DNA from: Liolophura sinensis
Lineage: Eukaryota; Mollusca; Polyplacophora; Chitonida; Chitonidae
Direction of reading: 5' to 3'
Length of the DNA stretch: 64,000 nt
NCBI RefSeq assembly: GCF_032854445.1
Contig: NC_088307.1
Span: 13,406,017-13,470,016 of the forward strand
Numbering within the stretch: the stretch's first letter is position 1; each line of letters begins with the position of its first letter. The position numbers and the translations under genes were made by a program. Shown piece by piece: positions 1-11,048 of the stretch. The notes under the pieces are model-generated. The model saw only the letters and a list, made by a program, of their open reading frames with translations. It searched no databases and had not been told where the DNA came from.

Positions 1-735
1 TACATTAGGTAACCATTTCTCAATCAGATAACAGCCGTATGGACATTAGGTAACCATTTCTCAATCCGATAACAACCGTATGGACATTAGGTACCCATTT
101 CTCAATTAAATAACAGCCGTATGGACATTAGGTACCCATTTTTCAATCAGATAACAGCCATATGGACATTACGTACCCATTTCTCAATCAGATAACAGCC
201 GTATGGACATTAGGTACCCATTTCTCAATCAAATAACAGCCGTATGGACATTAGGTAACCATTTCTCAATCATTTAACAGCCGTATGGACATTAGGTACC
301 CATTTCTCAATCAGATAACAGCCGTATGTACATTAGGTACCCATTTCTCAATCAGATAACAGCCGTATGGACATTATGTAACAGCTGTATGTACATTATG
401 TAACCATTTCTCAATCAGATAACAGCCATATGGACATTATGTTACCATTTCTCAATCAGACAACAGCCGTATGGACATTATGTAACCATTTCTCAATCAG
501 ATAACAGCCGTATGTACATTAGGTAACCATTTTTCAATCAGATAACAGCCGTATGTACATTAGGCAACCATTTTTTCAATCAGATAACAACCGTATGGAC
601 ATTAGATACCCATTTCTCAATCAGATAACAGCTGTATGTACATAAGGTAACCATTTCTCAATCAGATAACAGCCGTATGGACATTAGGTACCCATTTCTC
701 AATCAGATAACAGCCGTATGGATAGTAGAAAACCT
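1..735. repeat. 41-bp tandem satellite, open at left edge
   Basis: About 18 head-to-tail copies of a 41-bp unit that reads ACATTAGGTACCCATTTCTC followed by AATCAGATAACAGCCGTATGG. Copies differ mainly at TACCC/TAACC and GGAC/GTAC. One copy near 370-400 is shortened. The array starts before the window, so its full size is unknown. No coding potential is seen. Confidence 0.95.
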
Positions 736-1115
736 CTCTCTACAATACTTGTACGACGGCCGTTTGTATAGGAAGCCATGTCTTAGTACAAGACCTGTAT
801 ATAAAGGCGGCCATGTCTCACAGCCCCACGAGAGCAATATGTACTGACGACCGTGTCTAGCAACCAACAGAGAGCAGTATATAAGGGCGACCGTGTCTCA
901 CATCCAGTAGAGAGCTGCATGAATGAGCGACCAATTTCTCACAACCATGGGCAACCGTGTAGCACAATCATTTTGAGAGCAGTATGTATGGGCAACCGTG
1001 TCTCACAACCATTAGAGAGCAGTATGTACATGTATATGCGAAAAAGTCTCACAATTATACGAGAGTTGCATATATGAGTGACCATGCCACACAACCACAG
1101 TCTCAGATTCATGCA
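736..1115. repeat. Diverged ~40-bp relative of the left-edge satellite
   Basis: Imperfect copies of a unit around GAGAGCAGTATGTATGGGCA ACCGTGTCTCACAACCATTA. The shared ATTA/CAGTATG and ACCATTTCTCA-like pieces suggest that it is the decayed edge of the 41-bp array. The 74- and 95-codon frames here follow the repeat and are not genes. Confidence 0.7.
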
Positions 1116-1735
1116 GAGGTCATGTCTCAGTCGATGTCCTGCCTTAAATCAACCATATTACCTCATCTATTAACCTTTCGTGAGATGCTTATACATATAG
1201 CTAATATGTTTTCTGTTTTTAGGCAATGTAGGCAATACAAATTTATAAATACAAATTTCCAGCGTTATTAGAGTGTTTGGTCAACTAGGGTAAAGGTGCT
1301 GATCACTCATTGGCTCCTGCTTTCGGCTTCTGATTCATTAGCAAAGGGAATTTTGTTGCCCTTTGGCATTTCCATTTGTGTAATGTCGTATTTTAAGTAA
1401 CAAGTTATGCTGATTTCACATTCGACAACATGTCAGTATCCGATGAAGTTTAGTATAGATTGTCACATAAACCACATCCAAACAAGGAAGTGTTTCGTCC
1501 CAAGACGGTGGCACGTTGTGAGAATTCAGCGTCTAGAAGGAGAGATGGCTAACCGAATATAAATAAAATAAAGCATAATATAGTGTAACAATGACGCGGA
1601 GAATGATTAGAAATCAAATGTCAGGCGAACATTTTCATGATACCGCAGGGAAAAGGCTCAGTCAGAAATGGCACCACAATATCGCCTGAGATTGTCGACA
1701 ACGCACGCAGGAGTTTGAACGTATGGTTGTGGCCG
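1116..1735. other. No gene recognised
   Basis: AT-rich sequence with no convincing exon, repeat array or mobile element. The 67- and 69-codon frames that begin near the end of this stretch have no recognisable motif. Confidence 0.5.
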
Positions 1736-1737
1736 AT

Positions 1738-1800
1738 TGCCCCTACACAGAAGATTTACATTATTTATTTCACTGGCGTTTTACACCGCACCCAAGACTG
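1738..1800 (-). mobile_element. SINE-A tail fragment, degraded
   Basis: Reads TATTTATTTCACTGGCGTTT followed by TACACCGCACCCAAG, which is the reverse of the SINE-A 3' tail (CTTGAGTACGGCGTAAAACACCAAT) with several changes. Only the tail remains. Confidence 0.45.
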
Positions 1801-2894
1801 TGCAACAGAAGACGTGGCACGTGTGTTCAGTTCGCATTAAAGCCAGGCAACTTTTTGAAGAAGTTTTTATATGTTTCCTTTGCACACTGCTTGCAATCTA
1901 ACATTATTTTACATGCGAAATTCAGGCTTTAGGTATTGTAAGCTTCACGAAATGAAAAACAGAATTAAGCGTATTGTATTATCGTGGACATCGCACTATC
2001 CATAGCACGTTTATTCCTATGAAACGCGGCCACTATCCAAGAATTTGCCATTTTCCTCGAACGTACACGGTTTTACCCACGTAAACACTGAATCGAAAAT
2101 ATTGTCTAAATTCAACGGAAGTTAATCCAGAAGTTTTCTTTACTGTCATAATAGGTCCAAAACTATACAGGCTTTGTGGACGTTCACAGTTCACAAATGC
2201 TGTGCAGATTTTTCTGTTGTCTAAATTTTCGGTTATTATCAGTCATATATAGATCTCAGAATATCTTCTGCCAGTTTCTTCATTTCTTTATACCTTCCCA
2301 TTTTATCTTTCACCTTGTTGTCTGCTTACCACCTCCTCATGTGAGTAAAGTTCCCGGATGCGAGCGGTTTCGAATACCGAAGTATATCAAGGCGGCTTCT
2401 TTTGTTGTGTTAGGAGTTTCTTTTATACGATTCCCTTTCTGTTCATTTATGTATGTGTATGTTTGTGTGCGTATGTGAGCTTGGGGGTTTTACGCCATAC
2501 TGAACAATTCTGTCATATGACTACATTAGTGGTCATTATGAAAGTTCATAGCATCATGAGTTTTATGCTATTAAAACTTTGGGCTAAGTAACGCTAAGTA
2601 TCGGTGGCTGTAAAAATTAAAATCACAAATAAAGATAACCCACTGTTTACAGGATAATGTCATCTGATTAAATTTATGTATTCATTCTCACGCAGCCAAG
2701 CAATCAAAACTTTTGCGCTGAATATTTGGTGTCATTTACGTCCACTGAAAAATAAAGTCACTTGGTTCCAAGAACAATATTATTAAGTTTTATTTCAAAA
2801 AAAATCAGCACTTTTTCAAATGTTGAATAGCACTGATTAATATTAGGATACTTAAATTGCCATTCCCACATCTATTAAGTTTCATCAGAATGAT
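1801..2894. other. No gene recognised; one SINE tail scrap inside
   Basis: AT-rich and without a plausible exon. It contains the short SINE tail relic at 2476-2530. The 77- and 100-codon + frames around 2176-2591 are hydrophobic because the strand is T-rich, and they show no domain. Confidence 0.5.
2476..2530 (-). mobile_element. SINE-B/C tail fragment
   Basis: GCTTGGGGGTTTTACGCCAT followed by ACTGAACAATTCTGTCATATGAC matches, in reverse, the tail of SINE types B and C (ATGACTGAAAAATTGTTGAG then TACGACGTTAAACCCCAAGC). Confidence 0.5.
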
Positions 2895-3041
2895 GACTTC
2901 CTCGCGGGAAGGTCTGTCAGCAACCTGCAGATGGTCGTGCGCATGTCCCCGGTTTCCTCCCACCATAATGCAGGCCAACGTAGTAAAAGTGAAATATTCT
3001 TGAGTACGGCGTAAAACATCAATAAAATAAATAAATAAAGC
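2895..3041 (+). mobile_element. SINE-A copy, 5'-truncated
   Basis: Keeps the body (GGGAAGGTCTGTCAGCAACC, then a CAGATGGTCGTG-like block and CCACCATAATG) and the full 3' tail with AAATAAATAAATAAA. The tRNA-like head is missing, as is usual for LINE-primed copies that stop early. Confidence 0.85.
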
Positions 3042-3189
3042 CATCAGTGCGTTGAACGTAAATATTTCTCTCTTCGGTATCGCTAATGACTCTTCATTCC
3101 CTCGTTTTTCATGCTGCTATAGGAAAGCAATATCTCTTATGTCCAATGAAAAGCTTCAGGGCGCTTAGAGAACAACGTTGCAACAAATG

Positions 3190-3414
3190 TTAAAAGGCAT
3201 CATTACAACATTTATAATGAGTTTTTTTATTAAAGGAACGAAATATATGATCATCCATAAAACAGAAATGTATTCTTAAATGTTCTATTTTCCCAAATGC
3301 CACAAATTCAGGACAGGCGTGTTTAGACTTGTCAGTGAAATCTTCTTGGACGCAGTCTTTTTCTTTCTTCAAATGGCTAGCTACATCACAACACTGCTGG
3401 CAAACTCTCCACAT
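3190..3414 (-). other. Cysteine-containing ORF, possible exon or relic
   Basis: A 74-codon frame from ATG to stop with eight cysteines (residues 5, 8, 9, 21, 34, 51, 69, 70). A C-x2-CC-x11-C start faintly recalls anaphylatoxin-like modules of fibulins. Directly before the ATG, on the - strand, stands CTAAATTTTAAGTCAG, which could be a splice acceptor. I found no convincing partner exon: the apparent signal-peptide exon upstream at about 4390-4450 has no ATG and partly overlaps a SINE-B relic. It may be a chance frame. Confidence 0.2.
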
Positions 3415-3457
3415 CTGACTTAAAATTTAGTATAGTCTCAACCCTTCTACTGATTTC

Positions 3458-3816
3458 ATGAAAAAATTAACAGTGGAGGGGAGGGTGAAATCTTCATATC
3501 GCATGGGAACATTGACAGTGGCGAGGAGGGTGAAATCTTCATATCGCATGGGATCAATGACAGTGGTGAGGAAGGGAACATCTTCATATCGCATGGGAAC
3601 AATGACAGTGGCGAGGAGGGGGGACATCTTCATATCGCATAGGAACATTGACAGTGGCGAGGAGGGTGAAATCTTGATATCGCATAGGAACAATGACAGT
3701 GGCGAGGAGGGTGAAATCTTGATATCGCATAGGAACAATGACAGTGGCGAGGAGGGGGGACATCTTGATATCGCATAGGAACAATGACAGTGGCGAGGAG
3801 GGAGATCATATCGCAT
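3458..3816. repeat. 45-bp minisatellite, about 8 copies
   Basis: The unit is ATCGCATAGGAACAATGACA then GTGGCGAGGAGGGTGAAATC then TTGAT (45 bp). Because 45 is a multiple of three and the unit lacks stops, frames of 66-129 codons stay open on both strands. The repeat peptides are simple periodic strings without a recognisable fold, so I do not call a gene. Confidence 0.92.
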
Positions 3817-4199
3817 TTGTAAAGCTTTGTCACCGTTATTATGGAGCTTGTCAAACTATTCCTTATTGCCTTTTATATTTCAAATAATGTGAAATCAATT
3901 GTTTTCCTTTTCTGTTGAAAATTTGATGGATGTACCTATCTTGTGATATACAGCCTACCTTGAGCTGAGGCCTATAACGATAACGGGATGGACCGTTTAC
4001 CCTTCACATATATTGTCCATTACCCCACCGTTTGAAATAGCATTTCTATTACAGGAACTGCAGGAGTTCTCAGGTCTCGTGATGTGTAACTTATTCGTAT
4101 GTTGGCTACCTTTTTGGTTTATACATTTCCTTTGTTTATCTCTTTGTTTGTTGCTTAACGCCATACGGAGGGAATTTTCACTTATATGACGGCCGTCAG

Positions 4200-4247
4200 T
4201 TATGTATGTATGGATGGCTGGGTGGATGGATGGATGGATGGATGCGT
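4200..4247. repeat. ATGG microsatellite
   Basis: Tandem TATG/GATG tetranucleotides (GGATGGATGGATGGATGGAT core), about 48 bp. Confidence 0.9.
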
Positions 4248-4374
4248 GCGTAGCTAAAGTAGCATGAGTGCTAAAGTAGTACTGAACAAACTTTTCATTC
4301 AGGTGACGACGAAGAGACATTAGATATGTGTAAATATACCATGTCTTAGTGACAGGGCCATTACATGCCGCCAA

Positions 4375-4412
4375 AGTTTTGCCGTCACGTACCGCGCCGA
4401 AGACACCAAACA
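4375..4412 (-). mobile_element. SINE-B scrap
   Basis: GCCGAAGACACCAAACACG is the reverse of the SINE-B body segment GTCTGGTGTCTTCGGC. Only about 35 bp can be recognised. Confidence 0.4.
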
Positions 4413-5100
4413 CGCATATTGCGAAAATGGATTGAACGAGGCTCAAAAACACAATGGCAAGGTAAAAAGAGGTTTAAATTGATCTAATAACACTCAAAAC
4501 ATAAGAAAGCATCGATGCAAAGACCATCACAAACAATATTCAAAACTACCTCTCATTTATTTTCTTAGTTAATACTTTTGATAATTGATGAAAATGAAAC
4601 GTTTGAATTCTAATGCGAAGTTGTTGGACTAATTAAGGTATTTTACGGTATTGCAAAAGTTTGTTTTGAAATACAGTCACATATTTTTGGAAACCTTCTC
4701 TTTAAAAGATAGCATATGCGGTGTTCAAAAGACTTTCCCCAGCGTAAAAGTTGAAGCACATTAGGGCTATATAATATTAAGTGAAGAGCGTGGACTAATA
4801 ATCTGCTCTCAATTTGGAAAGCTAATAAACTCGAGTGATATCCATCGTATAACACAAGGTCGCCCGTTGGATAACCTATACGTATCTGATACCCATCTTT
4901 TGTTAGAGATGATAATTTAAATCCCTTGGCCGAATTTCGGATTGGAGGCTGTTTACTTTCCACTCGGACATCTCATTAACAAAGTCTCTCTCTGGATTTA
5001 ACCTTTTACACGAACCCGTCGAAACATTCCCTGCTGACAAAGGGTAAGGTTGGGGCATAATATTTTGTAAACTTTGCATGTTCCGTGGAAACTCATCGGT
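4413..5100. other. No gene recognised
   Basis: AT-rich unique-looking sequence. A 106-codon frame on the - strand (4643-4963) opens with GTG rather than ATG and has no recognisable domain, so it is not called. Confidence 0.5.
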
Positions 5101-5104
5101 ATCT

Positions 5105-5437
5105 TCGCCATCATCATCACCATCACCACCATAGTTATCACCATCACAACCATCATCACCACACCACGTCACCACGTCATAACTTTATCATCACCATCAC
5201 CACCATCATCGACATCACAATCACCACACATCACTATTATATTCTTATCATCATCACCATCATCATCATAACCTTCACCAATATCATCACCATCACCACC
5301 ATAATGATCACCATCACCCCCATCATCACCACACCACATCATCATGCATCATTTTATCATTGCCATCACCATCACCACCATTGCATTACCATAATCTTCG
5401 CCATCACCATTATATTCTTATCATCATCACCATCATG
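5105..5437. repeat. CAT/CAC trinucleotide microsatellite, left part
   Basis: Long interrupted run of CAT and CAC triplets. It continues at 5800-6065, so a single microsatellite of about 600 bp was split by the SINE-C insertion between the two parts. The His/Ile/Thr-rich frames through it come from the triplet period. Confidence 0.95.
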
Positions 5438-5799
5438 ACCGGCCCGGATAGCACAGTTGGTAGAGCGTCCGCCTCGGGACCGGCAGATCCAAGATCAATC
5501 CTTGATCGAGTCACACCTAAGACTTTAAAAGAGGAAGTTGTAACTTCCTCGCTTGGCGTTCAGCATGAAGGGGATAGTGCAACGACTGGTTGACCCGTAT
5601 CAGTATAATGGCTCGGGTGGGGCAGCTTACTTGCCTTCGGTAAGTCGTCTCAGTGAAGCAGCACTAAATAAAAGAGCGGTGGAAATCCTTCCTGCAACAA
5701 GGAGGCACATTACACGTACATGCACCCTAATGATTCCTTCGTCGTCACATGACTGAAAAATTGTTGAGTACGACGTTAAACCCCAAGCATTCACTCACT
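5438..5799 (+). mobile_element. SINE-C, full length, inside a microsatellite
   Basis: A tRNA-like head (GGATAGCACAGTTGGTAGAG as A box, GATCGAGTC as B-box-like) is followed by a body of about 250 bp and the tail ATGACTGAAAAATTGTTGAG then TACGACGTTAAACCCCAAGC, ending in a CACTCACTC run. Flanking CATCACCATCAT on both sides may be the target duplication but cannot be told from the microsatellite itself. Confidence 0.9.
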
Positions 5800-6065
5800 C
5801 ATCACCATCATCATCATAGCCTTCACCACCATCATCACACCACCATTACAATAATCATCACCTCATCACCATCATCATTGCCCTTTTCACCAACACCGTC
5901 ATCACAACCATCATCATCACAACCATCATTATCCGAAGCATCACCATCATCAGCGTCATCATCACCACCATCACATCACGATCATAACCATCATCATCAC
6001 CATCATTCTTACCACCAGCACCACCATCATCACCACAACCACCAGCATCATCATCAACATCTCAC
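5800..6065. repeat. CAT/CAC microsatellite, right part
   Basis: Continuation of the CAT/CAC/CAA triplet tract interrupted by SINE-C. It contains an imperfect TCATCACAACCATCATCA block. Confidence 0.93.
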
Positions 6066-6127
6066 CAATGTGTTTCAGCACCTGGAGCAGAGAAAGTCAT
6101 TTTCGAACGAAAAATCTAAACTGTTTA

Positions 6128-6325
6128 TGTATTCATTTGATTGGTGTTTTATGCCGTACTCAAGAATGTTTCACTTATACGACGGTGGAGAGCATGATGG
6201 TGGGAGGAAATCGCAAGTCGCTGAAAGACCTTTCCACATACTGCCGGAGAGGAAAACTACAGTAGTTGGAATTGAACTCACAGTGACCATAGCTCCAGGG
6301 TCATTGCGCCGTGCAAATAAATATA
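6128..6325 (-). mobile_element. SINE-A copy, reverse
   Basis: Reads as tail (TTTGATTGGTGTTTTATGCC then GTACTCAAGAATGTTTCACT) into body and head (GAATTGAACTCACAGTGACC, GGGTCATTGCGCCG). Several body differences indicate an old copy. Confidence 0.88.
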
Positions 6326-7433
6326 AATGGCGAGAAGTTAGTGTTAGTCTGCCAGTCAAAGGGAGAGGTATTCTCATGCACATAAAGTATATAAAGGCGT
6401 AAATGGCCTGCAGTGTTATTTCGGAGAATTGGACCTAGAGACATACGATATGAAAGTGCAAATTTCATATTCCCAGCAGAAGTCTGTAAACTCAAATCTT
6501 GATCTTTTTTAAAAATACAGATTTTAGTCGACGAGCCCATAAAAGGTTCAACTTTATTATGTGAAATGCTCTGTCATCTTTTCACAAGTTTAAAATAAGT
6601 ATTTCTGTTCAAGGTGAGAAGGCGTCCCTCAGATTTCGGCGAAATTTCTTTGAGGAACACGTTGCTCTGTCAGAGAGAGTTGGAATCCTAGTTGGTCGTA
6701 GGCTCTGTCCGTTTTTCCCACAAACTAATGCTACCTCCCACTGCATAAGTGAAATATTCAAAGGGATAAAAATGTCTAACTGAAAAACTGTTATCAGTCA
6801 AAGACATAATCTGTTTCGTTTCTTGAGGTGCACATTTCCTTGCACTGGGGCCTTACCTAACCAGGTCTTTTCGCTCATCTAAAGCAATTTTAAAGCCGCG
6901 CCAGGCAGAAAAAAAGGATTTCAATGACCCCAAGTTTGTATTCACTACATTTATTTTCAGGTTGAATGCTATTACTTATACTTAACAAAACGAGACAGGT
7001 AAATGTAACTACCTTAATACAGAACGGTGTATAAAATCAATACATGATGTGAGCCCAACATTCATGAATCGTTCACGACTTAAAATGGAGAAAATCTCTG
7101 CGCATATAGAATGTTTTAATTTCGTATATAGACAGAAAATTTCACACTCGTTGACTTTTAAGTACAGAATTTATACTGCTGGTGAGAAGGACGTCAATAT
7201 ATATTGCTGATAAATTTATGAACACAAATATTCAAGGTCTTCTGATGGCATGTTAAAATAATGCTCTGTGCTACAGTCAAGATTACAAGATACATGTAGG
7301 CATGTGAATGCCTGTCATAGCAGCTGTTGGCTGTTCAGCAATTTGTAGATTGTTTTCTATGCAAAAACAAATGTGAAAAATGTCATCATTGCTAAAACAA
7401 ATCTGAAACATGACTGTTGTCCAAAACAGTTAG
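6326..7433. other. No gene recognised
   Basis: Unique AT-rich sequence. I see no ORF with a domain, no array and no terminal repeat. Confidence 0.55.
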
Positions 7434-7689
7434 GGGGGCCTCTGTGGCTCAGTTGGTTAGCGCGCTAGCGAAGTGTAATGACCCAGGAGTCTCTCACCAA
7501 TGCGGTCGCTGTGTGAAGCCCAGCTCGTGCTAGCTTCCTCTCTGGTCGTACGTGGGAAGGTCTGCAGAAACCTGCGGATGGTCGTGGGTTTCCCCCGGGC
7601 TTTGCCCGGTTTCCCCCATTATAATGCTGGCCGCCGTCGTATAAGTGAAATATTTTTGAGTACGGCGTCAAATAAATAAATAAATCAAT
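7434..7689 (+). mobile_element. SINE-A, full length with target duplication
   Basis: Complete element: head GGCCTCTGTGGCTCAGTTGG with TTAGCGCGC, body (TCGTACGTGGGAAGGTCTGC), tail ending AAATAAATAAATAAATCAAT. The 9-bp sequence CAAAACAGT stands before it (7422-7430) and after it (7690-7698), a clear target-site duplication. This is the best reference copy in the window. Confidence 0.95.
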
Positions 7690-7698
7690 CAAAACAGT

Positions 7699-8362
7699 CC
7701 GCAAATTAAACAAGTTAAAAGTCCGCACAGAAGGGAGTCTCTCCCAGTGCCGAGCATACAAGTAGACCGGATGGGCCCTTGTGTTTGAGTCTGACCCTCC
7801 GTGGGGACGTGGTTACTGAGGTACGCCATTAGCGAGCTCCAAATGCACGTAGCACTTGTCAGCAATCACTCTGTCGTCACTCCTCTTTATTGTAAGACTC
7901 GTATTGTACTGACAGTGTACAAAGCGCCTGCCGGTATTGAAGACATAAACTTAACACCAACGAGTAAATCTGCGAAGTTTTAACTCTGTACATAGTTATA
8001 GGTCTATGTGGTGGTCATGCGTAGTTGTTTACTTCACCTTTACTTTCACTCTACTTGGTTTGTCTGGATTTAAAACAATCGGAATTTGGCTCATAATTGT
8101 TCTTACATGCTCAAAGCGCGAATGCTTTAACTGACTATTGTTAGAACTTCCGGTAGCTTACTTCTTTCAAACCTGAACTCAGCCTGGTTTAAATCACTGT
8201 AATTAGAGCTCATAATAATTTAAGTGTCTGTGTAAAATCTCAGATGACGTACATAATATTAGCCACTGTATGGGATGCGATATTTGAAAGGTTGTGTTAC
8301 CACCTATCCCCATTAGTGTTTTCTGAACGTACATGCACTGTGTATGACAAAGACAAATAAAT

Positions 8363-8393
<31 letters not shown>

Positions 8394-8825
8394 TACTCAA
8401 CACAACGTATAAACGTAAGCCTACAAACATGCTAATGACGCATGGTTAATAATAAATGCAATACATCTCATCCGAAATTTTTGTCACTTTCACTTTTAAA
8501 ATGTCACTTTCCATCTTTTTAGTATTTTATAACGAAATATCCTTATTTGGTCTTTCCTTGGACCTATATGCAAATTTAGAAGCTGTAATCATATGTAGTG
8601 TTAGGTGCTGATTTTAAATATGACATATGAATCTGCCCTAATTTCTGAATTTAATATATACCTTTCTGGAAGGTCAATAGGGGTTTGTACTGAAAGTTGT
8701 ATTAAAAATTCTAAAAAAAAAAGTTGGTAAAATTGATAAGTTGAAACTTAAGTTCGACTTTTCTAAGATGAAAAATGATAAGGTTGATACTGGTATATAC
8801 AAATGTTATTTGTTTCCACCGAGTT
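7699..8825. other. No gene recognised
   Basis: AT-rich; contains only the TTTA run at 8357-8394. No supported exon. Confidence 0.5.
8357..8394. repeat. TTTA microsatellite
   Basis: Nine to ten tandem TTTA units, possibly the orphaned tail of an old SINE-A. Confidence 0.9.
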
Positions 8826-8900
8826 TTCATCATGCTGGCTGCCGTCGTATAAGTGAAACATTCTTGAGTACACAGCGTAAAACACGAATGAAACAAATCA
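8826..8900 (+). mobile_element. SINE-A 3' fragment
   Basis: CATGCTGGCTGCCGTCGTAT then AAGTGAAACATTCTTGAGTA: only the last ~70 bp of SINE-A, with an insertion in GTACACAGCG. Confidence 0.75.
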
Positions 8901-8963
8901 ATATGTACGTGATTCGCTTTTCTGCTACTCTCCACATGCAAAGGTGTGCATGCATGTACGTGT

Positions 8964-10044
8964 AGCTTTCCGTCTACTGTTCCTCGGTTGAAAGATCACA
9001 CAATCTGACATATCTGGCTAATTAACATAACATATTGAATTTTTTTCGTCTACTACCTCTTGGCTGAAAGACCACACAATCTGACATAGCTGGCTAATTA
9101 ACATGGTCTATTACTTTTTTTCGTCTACTATACCTCTCGGCTTAAAGATCACACAATCTGACATGTATGACTAATTACCATAGCCTATTGCTTTTTTGTC
9201 TACTATACCTCTCGGCTGAAAGATCACACAAATCTGACATAACTGGCTAATTAACATAACCTATTGCTTTTTTTGTCTACTGTACCTTTCGGCTGAAAGA
9301 TCACACAATCTGACATATCAAATCATAACATAGCCTATTGCTTTCTTCAGTCTACTGCCTCTCGGCTGAAAGATCACACAAATCTGACATGTCTGACTTA
9401 TTTACATAACCTATTGCTTTTTTCCGTCTACTACATCTCGGTTGAAAGATCACACAAATCTGACATGTCTGGCTTATTTACATAACCTATTGCTTTCTTC
9501 CGTCTACTACATCTCGGCTGAAAGATCACACAAATCTGACATGTCTGACTTATTTACATAGCCTATTGCTTTCTTCCGTCTACTGCCTCTCGGCTGAAGG
9601 GTCACACAAATCTGACATGTCTGGTTAATTAAGATAGCCTATTGCTTTTTTTCGTCTACTATACCTCTCGGCTGAAAGATCACACAAATCTGACATAGCT
9701 GGCTTATTTACATAACCTATTGCTTTTTTTCCATCTACTACATCTCGGCTGAAAGATCACACAAATCTGACATAGCTGGCTTATTTACATAACCTATTGC
9801 TTTTTTCCGTCTACTACCTCTCGGCTGAAGGATCACACAAATCTGACATATCTGGTTAATTAAGATAGCCTATTGCGTTGTTTCGTCTACTATCTCTCGG
9901 CTGAAAGATCACACAAATCTGACATATCAAATCGTAACATAGCCTATTTCTTTCTTCCGTCTACTATACCTATCGGCTGAAAGATCACACAAATCTGACA
10001 TGTCTGGCTAATTAACATAGCCCATTGCTTTTTTTCGTCTACTA
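8964..10044. repeat. ~76-bp satellite, about 14 copies
   Basis: Each unit contains CTCGGCTGAAAGATCACACA, ATCTGACATGTCTGGCTAAT, TAACATAGCCTATTGC and a T-run ending CGTCTACTA. Period is 75-77 bp, varying with the length of the T-run and the presence of TA before CCTCTCGG. Two copies (near 9316 and 9926) share the variant ATATCAAATC, which suggests segmental copying within the array. Confidence 0.95.
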
Positions 10045-10640
10045 GATTGTTTGTCCAATAAAATGACCCCTGTCTGTTTTTTTGGAGGGGGGTGTTGGGG
10101 GGGAGAGATTTTTTTCTTGTTTAAAAGCATGATCAGACACGGTTTTTATAAATGTCTGGAAAGAAATCTTCAAGATGACAACCAAACCATCGCGATATCC
10201 ATCTCATCAGACGCTAGGCGCAAGGTTCACAAATCCAGTGAGGCAGCAATGCAAATATGTCGGCATTTGACCCTATAACCAAACGTGAAATGACCGAAAT
10301 AGTACGAATTCATAGCGACCATGTTAAACCCGAGGCGAGCAATTACACAATTAAACGAGCCATTGTATGAGATATGAAGGAAACACGACTGTGTCCCTAT
10401 CGCAGCGCCGGTACCCGAGTGGTAACAGCACGATCAATCGATGTAGGTGTATAGTAACCGTATAATTACTAAGAGCAGCTTAGACTGTGCTGGGCATAGT
10501 AAGAGATTTTACCACACTATAATTTTAGTCGTTTAAAAACAGCTGATCCTGTTCTATATTTCAAAGCTCATAAATCACTGCATCGTCCCTCCGGATCCTT
10601 TCATCCTTCTTTCATGGCTTCGGTTTATATTTCGTGATTG
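10045..10640. other. Upstream flank of the SLC44 gene
   Basis: No coding frame is supported. It includes a GGGGGGTGTTGGGGGGG tract near 10086-10102 and a moderately CG-rich stretch near 10380-10430. It may hold promoter or 5' non-coding exon sequence, but nothing in it is decisive. Confidence 0.4.
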
Positions 10641-10731
10641 CTTGTGTGTTGTTTTGCAGGCTCCATCAATTCTTTCGACAACCCCACTCGCGAGCCCCAC
10701 CATTATAACTTATTCCATACGGAAACTAAGG

Positions 10732-10737
10732 TATAAA
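10732..10737 (+). promoter_or_regulatory. TATA-box-like TATAAA, candidate SLC44 promoter
   Basis: GGTATAAACAGCGCGCG precedes a CG-richer stretch, 269 bp before the SLC44 start codon. The position suits a transcription start near 10760. This rests on the motif alone. A TTTTGCAG splice-acceptor-like string at about 10651-10660 leaves open that the true first exon lies further upstream. Confidence 0.2.
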
Positions 10738-10998
10738 CAGCGCGCGTGCCGGAGAACCTGTGACGTTGTTCAATCTCTGACTCTATTGTCTTACTGCGTG
10801 AAGTCACGTTATCTTGTTTCTGTGTCCGCATTTTGCTGCAGATTATTTCATGAACAAGAAAATGTGATTACTGCTGAGAAGAGAGAAGACAAAAACGCGC
10901 GCTGCGTATGATTTTACACGCGCAGTTGGGGGTTGTAACCACGTCAAATCACAGATTCACCTGTGCTCTATACAGTACATTTCACTGTTAAATCGCCC

Positions 10999-11028
10999 AT
11001 GCCTGATGTCGAAGGTTGGAGATATTAA
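10999..11028 (+). promoter_or_regulatory. Upstream ORF overlapping the SLC44 start
   Basis: An ATG 7 bases before the SLC44 ATG opens a 9-codon frame that ends in TAA at 11026-11028, inside the coding sequence and in another frame. If this part is in the 5' UTR, it would reduce or tune initiation at 11006 unless scanning ribosomes skip it. Confidence 0.45.
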
Positions 11029-11048
11029 CGCTGAGTACAAGAAATATG
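11006..11048 (+). CDS. SLC44A2: SLC44 exon 1
   Basis: Encodes residues 1-14 (MSKVGDINAEYKKY) and the first base of Gly15; donor GTAAGT. First in-frame ATG; the frame upstream is open back to a TGA at 10865 without another ATG. Confidence 0.85.

Noticed and set aside
3997-4452. 151-codon - strand frame with a signal-like N-terminus, possibly exon 1 of a gene including 3190-3414
   Set aside because: The frame opens with GTG, no ATG exists before the upstream stop, and part of it reads through a SINE-B relic and an ATGG microsatellite.
5085-6402. His-rich frames of 117 and 217 codons
   Set aside because: CAT/CAC microsatellite translation interrupted by a SINE.
7434-7520. tRNA gene at the head of SINE-A (and the heads of types B and C)
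   Set aside because: They are tRNA-derived promoter regions of SINEs, followed by the SINE body and tail, and do not fold into full cloverleaves.
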